This document shows positions 16,595-24,364 of a stretch of 64,000 nucleotides of DNA, piece after piece. Each line of letters opens with the position of its first letter. The stretch's first letter is position 1. The translations under genes were made by a program, and so were the position numbers. The notes beneath the pieces were generated by a model. That model saw nothing but the letters and a program-made list of their open reading frames with translations. It did not search any database and was not told the DNA's origin. The DNA is from Streptomyces sp. CB01201 (GTDB taxonomy: Bacteria > Actinomycetota > Actinomycetes > Streptomycetales > Streptomycetaceae), in contig NZ_NNBJ01000001.1 in assembly GCF_002803085.1 (NCBI RefSeq), forward strand, positions 699,040 through 763,039, written 5' to 3'.

Positions 16595-16643
16595 CACACC
16601 GTCAGCTGAAGGGGCCGTAGACGACCCCCGCAGAACGAGACCG

Positions 16644-17243
16644 TCACACGAACAGGAACGCGGCCGAAGTGGCCGCCCCGAGGGCGCCGCCCGCCACCGT
16701 CTGCATGACGGTGTGGTAGCTGAGGGCCACTCGCGACCAGCACACTGCGACGGTCACCGCGTACGCCAGCAGCCACCACGGGGAGTGGACCACCGCGAGC
16801 AGCGCGACCACTGCCGATGCGACGGCGGAGTCCACCGAGATCTTCCAGACCGTGTTCACGGCGAGCAGGAAGATCGTCATCACCCACAGGGCGAGCATCG
16901 CGGCCAGGATGCCGGTCGGGGCATGGCCGAGGACCATGACGACCGAACCCGCGCCGATCGAACCGAGGATGACGAAGAAGATCGGCGCCCGCTTGGTGCG
17001 GTCGACGACGTGCCGGTCGCCCCAGGTGCCGCGCTTGCGTTCCCACTCGATGTATCCGGCCGGTACGAGCCCCGCGCACAGCGCGCCGAGCAGTCCCCAC
17101 AGCAGTCCGGTCCACTCGCCGGCCGCGGCGAGCCCGATCCCGAGCATTCCGGCGAGCAGGACGTTGCGCGGTTGCAGTACGTCGGTGATGGTGCGGGCCG
17201 TGACCGTCCTGCGGCTCTCGGTACCGGTCAGGGTGTCGCTCAC
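16644..17243 (-). CDS. PAP2-like membrane protein with degenerate catalytic motifs
   Basis: This 199-residue protein has five or six membrane helices. The C-terminal half has the architecture of PAP2 lipid phosphatases, but the catalytic motifs are altered. The PSGH region reads KISVDSAVASAVV, without the catalytic His, and the third motif reads SRVALSYHTVMQTVAGG, keeping SR and His but replacing the final Asp with Gln. Phosphatase activity is therefore doubtful. It overlaps the MAB_1171c-like gene by four bases and is the last gene of the XRE / HExxH / membrane-protein run. Confidence 0.75.
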   Translation of the reverse strand: MSDTLTGTESRRTVTARTITDVLQPRNVLLAGMLGIGLAAAGEWTGLLWGLLGALCAGLVPAGYIEWERKRGTWGDRHVVDRTKRAPIFFVILGSIGAGSVVMVLGHAPTGILAAMLALWVMTIFLLAVNTVWKISVDSAVASAVVALLAVVHSPWWLLAYAVTVAVCWSRVALSYHTVMQTVAGGALGAATSAAFLFV

Positions 17244-18487
17244 GCGGTCTTCTCCAGGGAGTCCAGCACGCCGCGGGCCCGTTCGCCGCTGACGTTCAGA
17301 TAGGCGTCCGCCACCCGTACCAGCCAGGCGACTTCGCCGTCCTGGTCGGTGGCGTGCTTGGTCGCGACGGCCGCGGCGTCACCCGCGGCCGTGCCGTCGG
17401 CCTTGGCGGCGAGCGCCGCCTTGATCCAGTACGCCTCGGCCAGTGGCCCGGCGCTCTCCGCGGACGGGCTGTCGTCGGCCGCGGCCCGCTGGGCGGCGGG
17501 GAGCAGCCCGTCCGGCACGTAGTGGCGCAGCTTCTCGACGGCGTCCGCGATGTCCGCCGCCCACCGGTCGATCCGCAGGTCCGCCGGAGTGTCGAACCGG
17601 GTCAGCTCGCGGCGGAGCGAGGCCGGGGGCTCGAAGGGCTGGTCGGGGAAGGCCGTCATCAGCTCGCGCCACAGCGGGTGCAGCCGGACCTGGGCCCGCC
17701 ACAGCCGGACCCGGCGCCAGCCCTTGCTGAACGCGGGGACGGAGGCGCCGAGCGCGAAGAACGCGAACAGGACGACCTGGGCCGCCTCGGTGATCTCGTC
17801 GAACTTCAGGGCGAACGCCGGGCTCGGCCGGTCGGCGACGCTGATCCACAGGAACAGGGTCCGGCTGACCGTGTAACCGACGCCGATGAACATCGCGAAC
17901 GTCATCATGCCGAGGCCGATGCGCAGATGGCGGGCCCCGGCCCCGGCGGTGGCGAGCGCCCACTGATAGGCGCAGACGGCGGACGCGGCGCCCAAGTACA
18001 GGTAGAACACGCTCATGTAGAGCGTGGCGCCCCACTGTCCGGCATGGTCGGAGACGAACCGGTCCGAGGCGTACGAGCGGTCGACCACGGTGAAGAAGAG
18101 CACGGTCAGCAGGATCAGCGTGGCGATGGACGCCTTGGCCGCCACCTGCTGGATCAACCGCGCGAACCGTACGTGCCGGGGGACGACCCCGCCCTCCGGG
18201 AAGTGCCCGTAGATGGCGACGATGTAGCTGAGGATCGCGAGGATCGCGACCGTCGCCGTGTAGTGCTTGATCAGTACGGCGAGGTCGACGACGGGGCTGT
18301 TGTTGAGCCCGATCCGCACGACCTTCGTCTTGGTCCACAGGGCGAGCGCGAAGCCGGCGTAGCAGCCCCACAGGGCGCGTCTGCGTCTGTCCTCCTCGTC
18401 GCCCCACAGCGCCGCGGGCATGCGCCACAGGGCGACGGCAGTCATCAGGCCGGCTATGAGATAGCCGGCAAGGTCAAGCGCGGTCAC
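17240..18487 (-). CDS. MAB_1171c-family putative transporter (DUF6545-like)
   Basis: This 415-residue protein has seven hydrophobic helices in its first 250 residues, followed by a cytoplasmic region of about 165 residues that begins WRRVRLWRAQVRLHPLWRELMTAFP. That boundary sequence is characteristic of the MAB_1171c putative transporter group found beside XRE/ImmA-type gene pairs in mycobacteria and Streptomyces. No transported substrate is known. The gene is translationally coupled to the PAP2-like gene downstream and sits 54 bases after the HExxH protein gene. Confidence 0.82.
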   Translation of the reverse strand: MTALDLAGYLIAGLMTAVALWRMPAALWGDEEDRRRRALWGCYAGFALALWTKTKVVRIGLNNSPVVDLAVLIKHYTATVAILAILSYIVAIYGHFPEGGVVPRHVRFARLIQQVAAKASIATLILLTVLFFTVVDRSYASDRFVSDHAGQWGATLYMSVFYLYLGAASAVCAYQWALATAGAGARHLRIGLGMMTFAMFIGVGYTVSRTLFLWISVADRPSPAFALKFDEITEAAQVVLFAFFALGASVPAFSKGWRRVRLWRAQVRLHPLWRELMTAFPDQPFEPPASLRRELTRFDTPADLRIDRWAADIADAVEKLRHYVPDGLLPAAQRAAADDSPSAESAGPLAEAYWIKAALAAKADGTAAGDAAAVATKHATDQDGEVAWLVRVADAYLNVSGERARGVLDSLEKTA

Positions 18488-18541
18488 GGCAGTTCCTCGG
18501 GGGACGGGGCGGGGGGACGGAGGGGACGAAGTGCGAGGAGG

Positions 18542-19219
18542 TCACGGCCAGGAGCGGCGGAAGAAGCCGCGGCGCCGGTGCGCGACGGGCCGGGACAGGG
18601 AGTTGGCGAGCCGCCCCATCATGTCGTCGCTCGTCACGTCGAGGGCCATGCGGGGGATCAGCGAGGCGCCGAACTCGGCGATCCGCTCGTCATGGGTGTC
18701 GTACTGGGCGCGTGCCTGGATGGGGCCACCGGAGCGCAGCGCCTCGGTCACCAGGGGCGGCAGACCGTCCGCCTCCGCCTCGTGGGGAGTGGCGGGCTCG
18801 GTCGTCGCGGGGCGTGCGGCGGGTTCGTTCGCCGCCGGGCGTACGGCGGGCTCGTCGGAGGTGAGCACGCGGTTGATCAGGGAAGTGTTGAACACGGGGA
18901 GGAGCTGGCGCAGTTGGTCCGCGTTGAGCGTCGTGCCATGGTCGAACCACTCGTGGCACAGCTCGTGCAGGATGACGTGCTGGGTCTGGTAGGCGGTGGG
19001 GCGACGCCGGTACAGCACGAAGCTGGTGGCGCCCGACTTGAGCCGCAGGCCGCAGGCGGCGTTCACCCGGGCGAGCCGGTCGGGCAGCTCGTGCAGCACG
19101 ATGGTTCGGCCCCGGGCCTTCTCCATGTTCGCCACGAGACCCGGAATGCTGAACGGGGCCGGGATCGGCAGATCCGCCAGTCCGGCTTCGCATTCTTTCC
19201 GCAGCTCGCGCAGGGACAT
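18542..19219 (-). CDS. ImmA/IrrE-like HExxH protein (ParH-like)
   Basis: This 225-residue protein has the zinc-peptidase-like motif HELCH at residues 85-89, within VILHELCHEWFDHG, preceded by a compact alpha/beta region. The C-terminal half is Ala/Pro-rich and basic. Such proteins accompany XRE regulators and MAB_1171c transporters. In ImmA/IrrE systems the HExxH protein inactivates or cleaves its cognate XRE repressor, but here that is inference. ATG 19219 is chosen for AAGAGG 9 bases upstream; a longer frame to 19276 lacks a ribosome-binding site. Confidence 0.82.
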   Translation of the reverse strand: MSLRELRKECEAGLADLPIPAPFSIPGLVANMEKARGRTIVLHELPDRLARVNAACGLRLKSGATSFVLYRRRPTAYQTQHVILHELCHEWFDHGTTLNADQLRQLLPVFNTSLINRVLTSDEPAVRPAANEPAARPATTEPATPHEAEADGLPPLVTEALRSGGPIQARAQYDTHDERIAEFGASLIPRMALDVTSDDMMGRLANSLSRPVAHRRRGFFRRSWP

Positions 19220-19362
19220 GGAGACCTCTTGATCGTAGTCACGCGTGTGTGACAGGCGATCTGCGATCTTAGCCAATCGTCATGAACACGCGGGGACCGC
19301 TACAGCACGCGGGGGCCACTACCGGGACCCGCCCGCCGGCGGGCGGCTTCGGGGGCGCCGCC

Positions 19363-19833
19363 TCATGCGTCCTTGCTCGCACTGCCGCCTTTCCCGACCT
19401 TCCCGCCCTTGCTCTCCTTGTTGTCCTTGTTGTCCTCAAGGAGGGAGAGGACGAACTGGAGCAATTCCGGATCGAGTCCGTCGTCGTCGATCCCGCGGCC
19501 GGCCAGCCCGCTGATCTCTCCCGTGCGCCGCTTGGCGAGGAACTGGAGGCCGGCGACCACGTCGTCGACCACCTCGGACTCGTCCTTGAAGAAGCGCCAG
19601 TCCACGCCGAAGCCGAGCCCGAGCGCCTTGAGGATCTCTTCCGAGGGGTTGGTGACCTTGCCGGCGAGGATGTTGGAGAAGTAGCTATGCGAGAGCGAGC
19701 CGCCCCGCTCCTTGACGAGATCGGCGAAGACCCGGCCGGAGATCTTCTCTCCCGGAAAGGTCTTCTCGACCATGTACTCGACCTTCTGCCGGAGCGTCGT
19801 CAGGTCGGGCGTGTGTTCTTCGCCGTTGTCCAT
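19363..19833 (-). CDS. XRE-family helix-turn-helix regulator
   Basis: This 156-residue protein has an XRE-like DNA-binding region over residues 10-80: LRQKVEYMVEKTFPGEKISGR, then FADLVKERGGSLSHSYFSNILAGKVTNPSEEILKALGLGFGVDWRFF, split here by function as helix-turn-helix and wing. The C-terminal tail is highly charged (DNKDNKESKGGKVGKGG). ATG 19833 is chosen for its fit to the family. It leads a leftward run with the HExxH protein, the MAB_1171c protein and the PAP2-like protein, and may repress its own operon. Confidence 0.85.
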   Translation of the reverse strand: MDNGEEHTPDLTTLRQKVEYMVEKTFPGEKISGRVFADLVKERGGSLSHSYFSNILAGKVTNPSEEILKALGLGFGVDWRFFKDESEVVDDVVAGLQFLAKRRTGEISGLAGRGIDDDGLDPELLQFVLSLLEDNKDNKESKGGKVGKGGSASKDA

Positions 19834-20310
19834 CAGGGTCCCCACGTCCACGTCCGCCGCTCGTGCGCTGTCCGACGATGCGTGATGTTCGATTCGGTCA
19901 ACGGATCCGTACTTTAACCGACCTTGGTGGAGGAGCCCGGCGGACGGGGAGCCTGTCGGCCACGGTCGGCGGCAATAAACCGGAGCATCTTGTTCCGTTA
20001 TTACGCCTCGGACTTGCGGAAACAATCTACGTCACTGTTAACTCGAAAAAACACGGACAAGGAGCCACGAGGGGAGTTCCTTGCTCGGGTGGCCGCTGTG
20101 CCCTGCGCGCTTTGCGCGCCCACGGCGAGCGGCCGTTGCACGCAGGTGTAGCCCTTCGCGACGGGGGACGCGCGAAGGGCTACACATGCATTATGCACCT
20201 TCTCTGCGGTGGCTGGTGACCGCTTCCCGCCGGGGGCGTTGACGCGCGACCTGGCCGGGCGGTGTCGGCGGGCGACTCGGTGCGGCGGCGCCGCCCGGTC
20301 GGCGGCCCAG
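19834..20310. other. 477-bp non-coding region with AT-rich stretches and hairpins
   Basis: No convincing gene is present. The left part (about 19860-20060) is AT-richer than its surroundings and should contain the XRE promoter. The middle holds a short hairpin GCGCGC-TTT-GCGCGC (20105-20119) and the right part holds the strong stem-loop at 20146-20185 followed by the palindrome TGCATTATGCA (20187-20197). Confidence 0.6.
20146..20185 (-). terminator. Perfect 15-bp stem-loop downstream of the DUF2165 gene
   Basis: GTGTAGCCCTTCGCG (20146-20160) pairs perfectly with CGCGAAGGGCTACAC (20171-20185) around a ten-base loop ACGGGGGACG. It lies about 125 bases beyond the stop of the leftward DUF2165 gene and fits a factor-independent terminator without a U-tract, as is common in Streptomyces. 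An adjacent palindrome hints that it could also be an operator. Confidence 0.65.
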
Positions 20311-20877
20311 TCAGTCCGACGGTGCGTCGCTGCCCGGCAGATGGACGACCACCAGGACGAGGCCGGCCATCATGAAGTTGCGGGCGGCCGCGTCGAGTCC
20401 GTTCCAGGACTTGGACTGCCACATCGCGAACCACTCGCCGCCGACCGCTATGAATCCGGCGCCGAACAGCACCAGCACCATCAAGAGGCCCGCGGTGCTC
20501 AGCCGCCGGGCCCGTCCCACCCCCGAACGCCGCCGGATCCCGCCCAGCCAGGTGGCGGCCCCGGCGATCAGCACCAGGGCCGCCACGGTCTCCCAGATGA
20601 TGATCAGGACGTACGCGATGTCCTGCACAGTGCCGGAAGTGATGGCCCGCCACATCAGGTCCGGGTCCTTGAATGTGGTGTCCATCGCGAGGACGTGCCG
20701 GACGAACTGCCGATTGGTGTCGAAGTCGGTGATGTTGCCGAAGGCGACGAGCGCCATGTACAGCGCGACGGTCGCGGTGAGCAGCCCCGCCGCGAGCGGA
20801 ACGGCCGGAAGCCCTGTCCCGCTCGCCGGGCGTGTGCCCCCTGCCGTTCGTGCCCCGAATCTGAACCTGGAGGTCAT
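20311..20877 (-). CDS. DUF2165 family membrane protein
   Basis: This 188-residue protein has four membrane helices and the family hallmarks FGNITDFDTNRQFVRHVLAMDTTF, split across a loop, and GGEWFAMWQSKSWNG near the C-terminus. The function of DUF2165 is not known. ATG 20877 has AAGGAG about 7 bases upstream; an extension to 20946 has no support. It is transcribed alone and leftward, divergent from the small Cys-rich gene at 21077. Confidence 0.9.
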   Translation of the reverse strand: MTSRFRFGARTAGGTRPASGTGLPAVPLAAGLLTATVALYMALVAFGNITDFDTNRQFVRHVLAMDTTFKDPDLMWRAITSGTVQDIAYVLIIIWETVAALVLIAGAATWLGGIRRRSGVGRARRLSTAGLLMVLVLFGAGFIAVGGEWFAMWQSKSWNGLDAAARNFMMAGLVLVVVHLPGSDAPSD

Positions 20878-21076
20878 CGCGGACTCCTTGCCGGACGTGC
20901 CGAGCCGTTTGCTTCGCCGAACGCACGGACGCCGCGCGCCCGGCATTCACCCTGGCCCACCATTCTGCATTCCCTTGCGCCACCCCAAACCCCATGTGCA
21001 ACAGGGACGTTGACGGCCGACGGGCCCTGGAGTTGACTCGGGACCGAAACGGCGCACCAGGGAAGGGAGCTCCACC

Positions 21077-21250
21077 GTGATTCCCGAGCAGCCTGTTCCT
21101 CCGACGGCCCCACCGGGCCACCTCTACGCGACCGGCCGCCGGGCGGCCGTCCCGACACCGCGCGCGGCCAACTGCTCGTGCGGGCCGAGCTGTCCATGCG
21201 GCTGCCAGAGCGGCGGCCCCTGCCAGTGCGGAGGCGCCGTCCCCTGCTGA
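21077..21250 (+). CDS. 57-residue cysteine-rich, metallothionein-like protein
   Basis: This small gene starts with GTG, preceded by GGGAAGGGAG about 6 bases upstream, and ends at TGA 21248-21250. The first half is Pro/Arg-rich and ordinary (IPEQPVPPTAPPGHLYATG). The second half packs eight cysteines in 25 residues: CSCGPSCPCGCQSG followed by GPCQCGG and a terminal Cys. The repeated Cys-x-Cys pairs are the hallmark of metal-thiolate cluster proteins. The gene has its own strong terminator 30 bases downstream. No family assignment could be made from memory; copper or zinc binding is inference. Confidence 0.72.
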   Translation: MIPEQPVPPTAPPGHLYATGRRAAVPTPRAANCSCGPSCPCGCQSGGPCQCGGAVPC

Positions 21251-21279
21251 GCCCTGCCGAGCTCCGCCGGGCCCTGCCG

Positions 21280-21320
21280 ACAGTGCGGCCCCCGCCCGGA
21301 TCGGGCGGGGGCCGCACTGT
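21280..21320. terminator. Perfect 19-bp stem, 3-base loop terminator
   Basis: The arm ACAGTGCGGCCCCCGCCCG (21280-21298) pairs perfectly with 21302-21320 around the loop GAT. It lies between the Cys-rich gene and the convergent carboxypeptidase gene and is the strongest stem-loop in the window, so it probably terminates transcription from both sides. Confidence 0.85.
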
Positions 21321-21362
21321 GGCCAGGAGCACGTCGACCGCGGCTGCTCTTCCGGGGGTCGG

Positions 21363-21402
21363 CGGCTGTCCCTTCGGGAGGAGCGGCTGTCCCCTCGGGA
21401 GG
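21363..21402. repeat. Adjacent 19-bp direct repeat after the carboxypeptidase gene
   Basis: CGGCTGTCCCTTCGGGAGG (21363-21381) is repeated at 21384-21402 with one mismatch, separated by two bases. It lies just beyond the stop codon of the leftward D,D-carboxypeptidase gene. It is one of several short duplications at gene 3' ends in this window. Confidence 0.7.
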
Positions 21403-21415
21403 CAGGCGGTCGAGG

Positions 21416-24064
21416 TCAGCCGAGCCGGGTCAGCTTCGCGCCGAACGACGGCTCCACCAGATCGCCCTTGAGTGCGACGGGCACCTTCACCTCGCCGGTG
21501 CCGGTGCCCACGGTCAGGGTGCCGACCTGGGTGCCTGCCTTCGCCGTGTGGGGCAGTGTCCTGCCGCCGTCGGTCAGGCTGATCCCGACCGAGGCGCCGG
21601 ACCAGACGGGCACGCTCAGATCCTTGGTCGCCACGACCGGGACCGTGCCGCCGAGGCCGTCGTCCACCTGGCCGACCACGTCGCCCTTCTTCACCACCGT
21701 CTCGCTCCTGAGCGCCTTGTCCGCGGCCAGTATCAGCTTCTTGCTCGCCGCCGTCGCGGTGTCGATGATGGGCGCCCTGTGCTGACCGAACACGGCGCCG
21801 ATGACCAGCTGCTTGCTGTCGCCGACGGTGGTCTCGGCGGCGAAGAGGAGGTTGCCGCCCGCCTTGGTCGTCGAGCCCGTCTTGATGCCGACGACGCCGT
21901 TCAGCGGGACGAGCTTGTTGAAGTTGCGCTGTGTGCGTGCCGTCTCGATCGTGCCGCCGCCGGACGTCGTCGTCGACGTGTACGACGGCAGTTTGGCGAT
22001 GGCCCGGAAGACCGGGTCGGCCATCGCCCGCTTGGCCAGCTTCACTTGGTCCTCGGCGGTGCTGACCGTGGACTCCATGAGACCGCTCGCGTCGGTGTAC
22101 GTCGTGTTGGTCATCCCGAGTTCCTTGGCGGTGTCGTTCATCTTCTTGATGAACGCCTCCTCCGAGGACGCGTCCCAACGGGCCAGCAGACGGGCCATGT
22201 TGTTCGCCGAGGGCAGCATGACCGCTTGCAGGGCCTCCAGTTCGGAGACCTGCTGGCCCGCCTTGACCTCGACGACGGACTCCTTCTCCTTGACGCCGTT
22301 GGTGTAGTCGTCCTGCGCCTTCTGGTCGACCGGGATGGAGGGCCCCTTGTCGCCGACGGTCTTGAGCGGGTGGTCGCGCAGGATGAGGTACGTGGTCATC
22401 ACCTTGGCCACGCTGCCGATGGGGAGTGGCTTCATCTCTCCGTAAGTGCCCATCCGGCCGAGGCCGTTGATGTCCACCACGGCCTGGCCCTCGCTCGGCC
22501 AGGGCAGTGAGACCGGTCCGCCGGATGCGGTGTGGCTCGACTCGGCGGTGAGCTTGAGCGTGGGCGTGGGAAGCGGCCGCAGCGCCTGGACCACGACCAG
22601 AACGACGGCGAGCAGCGCGACGAGGGTGCCCCAGATCTTGATCCTGCGCCCGACCGTGCGGGCCACTGTTTCGGGCTTCGGCGGGGTGTTGGTCAGCTGC
22701 GCCAGCAGGTCGAGCGGGGGCGGCGGCCCGCCCGCGTCACCGTTTCCGGCCGCGGTCGCCGGTGCGGGTGCGGGTGCGGGTCCGGTTGCCGGTGCCGGTG
22801 CGGAGGCCGGGGGCGGGGCTGCGGGAGTGACCGGCGGCCGTTTCAGTGCCATGGTGCGGTCGTCGTAGGCCCGCGGCGGCGCGCCGAACTCCCGGGTGAC
22901 ATCGGCCTCCGAGGGTCCCTGGCCCGGCTCGTCGCCGACCGCCGGAGCGGAGGGGACGGGCGCCGCGCGGCGGGGCGGGGCGGCGTGCGGCAGATCCGGC
23001 TTGAGCGCGATGAACTCACTGGTCCGCTCGGAGTCGGACTCCTTGCGAGCCGCCCATGAGGGGGCGGGCCGTTGCGCCGACTCGGGCTCGGACTCGGGCG
23101 CGGGCTGGGAGTTGGGCGTGGCCCCCGCCTCGGACTTGGACTCGGGCTTGGCCCTGGACTCGGGCTGGGCCTTGGATTCCGGCTGGGCCTTGGGCTTCGC
23201 CCTTGACTCTGCCCCTGACTCGGCCCCGGCCTCGGATGCGGGCGCGGACGCAGTCTCGGGTGCGGACCCGGACCCGGACCCGGACCCAGACCCGGACCCG
23301 GACCCTGACTCGGTCTCGGCGTTGTCCGTGGGCAGCGCGCGGCGGTCCGCCGCGGAGGCGGAGGCAGGGGGAGTGGAGGCCGTTGGCGGCGCAGGGGGAG
23401 TCGAGGCGAGCGCGGCCCTGGGGTCGCTCTTGGCCGATGCCGCACGCGTCTCCGCCTCGGGCGTCTGTGGCCCCTGGGGCGCGTTGCCCGCTGCCTCGGG
23501 CGCCGACGCCTTGGGCCCGGCGGCCGACTCCTTGAGTTTGGGCGCCGCCTCCGCCGCTCGCTCGGGATCATCCTGCCCGGCCTCGCGGTTGCGCGGCGGG
23601 TCTTCGGAGGCTGGGGCCGGGGCGGCGGAGTCGGGGCTTGCCGCGGTGTCGACCGCGCTGCCCGTGCCGCCCGCCTCGCCCTCGGCGGGGCGCGCCGTGT
23701 CCTCTCGCGGCAGATCGCCCGAGCGCGCAGGCGCGGGAGCCGCGAAGACCAGGGTCTTGTCGGCCCGGTCGGCCGTGTCCGTCGCATCGGCGTCCGTCGC
23801 GTCGGCGTCCGCCGTGTCGGCCCGGTCGGTTCGGTCAGAGTGCTCGCTGCCCGATGCGGACCGGCCCCAAGTCGGCTTGGTGGACGGCGAGTTGGGGCCT
23901 TCGGAGTCCGTCGGCGCCGAGGCCGCACGCGGCTCGGATTCCCGCGCCACGCCCTCCCTCCCCTCGCCGGCCGCCTCCGCCGCCTCCGCTGCGTCCGAGG
24001 CGCCGCCGCGTACGGCCTCCGTGCCGGAAAGCCCGCCCGCGTTCGCGCTGTTCTTCTCGTTCAT
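21416..24064 (-). CDS. D-alanyl-D-alanine carboxypeptidase (S11) with long disordered N-terminus
   Basis: This 882-residue protein has the penicillin-binding S11 peptidase motifs in its C-terminal part: the SxxK motif SVAK (Ser551, Lys554), SAN (619-621) and KTG (728-730). One membrane helix lies near residues 475-497 (WGTLVALLAVVLVVVQAL). The first 470 residues are cytoplasmic and low-complexity, rich in Ala, Ser, Pro and Glu, with an alternating Gly-Ser run and KAQPES-type repeats. Typical S11 enzymes are about 400 residues. The enzyme trims the terminal D-Ala of peptidoglycan stem peptides; the N-terminal region may be a regulatory or phosphorylation platform, which is inference. Confidence 0.92.
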   Translation of the reverse strand: MNEKNSANAGGLSGTEAVRGGASDAAEAAEAAGEGREGVARESEPRAASAPTDSEGPNSPSTKPTWGRSASGSEHSDRTDRADTADADATDADATDTADRADKTLVFAAPAPARSGDLPREDTARPAEGEAGGTGSAVDTAASPDSAAPAPASEDPPRNREAGQDDPERAAEAAPKLKESAAGPKASAPEAAGNAPQGPQTPEAETRAASAKSDPRAALASTPPAPPTASTPPASASAADRRALPTDNAETESGSGSGSGSGSGSGSAPETASAPASEAGAESGAESRAKPKAQPESKAQPESRAKPESKSEAGATPNSQPAPESEPESAQRPAPSWAARKESDSERTSEFIALKPDLPHAAPPRRAAPVPSAPAVGDEPGQGPSEADVTREFGAPPRAYDDRTMALKRPPVTPAAPPPASAPAPATGPAPAPAPATAAGNGDAGGPPPPLDLLAQLTNTPPKPETVARTVGRRIKIWGTLVALLAVVLVVVQALRPLPTPTLKLTAESSHTASGGPVSLPWPSEGQAVVDINGLGRMGTYGEMKPLPIGSVAKVMTTYLILRDHPLKTVGDKGPSIPVDQKAQDDYTNGVKEKESVVEVKAGQQVSELEALQAVMLPSANNMARLLARWDASSEEAFIKKMNDTAKELGMTNTTYTDASGLMESTVSTAEDQVKLAKRAMADPVFRAIAKLPSYTSTTTSGGGTIETARTQRNFNKLVPLNGVVGIKTGSTTKAGGNLLFAAETTVGDSKQLVIGAVFGQHRAPIIDTATAASKKLILAADKALRSETVVKKGDVVGQVDDGLGGTVPVVATKDLSVPVWSGASVGISLTDGGRTLPHTAKAGTQVGTLTVGTGTGEVKVPVALKGDLVEPSFGAKLTRLG

Positions 24065-24364
24065 ACGTGGTGCAGCCCGCCTTGCTGATCTCGCCCTGTG
24101 CTCTGCGCTGTCGGCCGCCTAGACGTCAGGAAGGCAGGGAACCGTTCCAGCCGGAAGTACTCATTTCCGGGCCGACGGGGAACTGCCATGGTCCCGGAAG
24201 CCGATCAAGCATGACCACGATCGCATGTCCGTGTGACCAAATGATGACAAAGACGCCGCGGGATCTGTCATGAGGCTGGGTGGACCCCCGAGCCGGGCGC
24301 GTTGTCAGACCCCCTTCTTATGCTGGCAGGGCAAGATCGAACGGGGACTCGTCGGGAGGCAGAG

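Noticed and set aside
22843..23928. 361-residue Arg/Pro-rich open frame opposite or beside the carboxypeptidase gene
   Set aside because: It is a reading-frame shadow of the low-complexity carboxypeptidase N-terminus.
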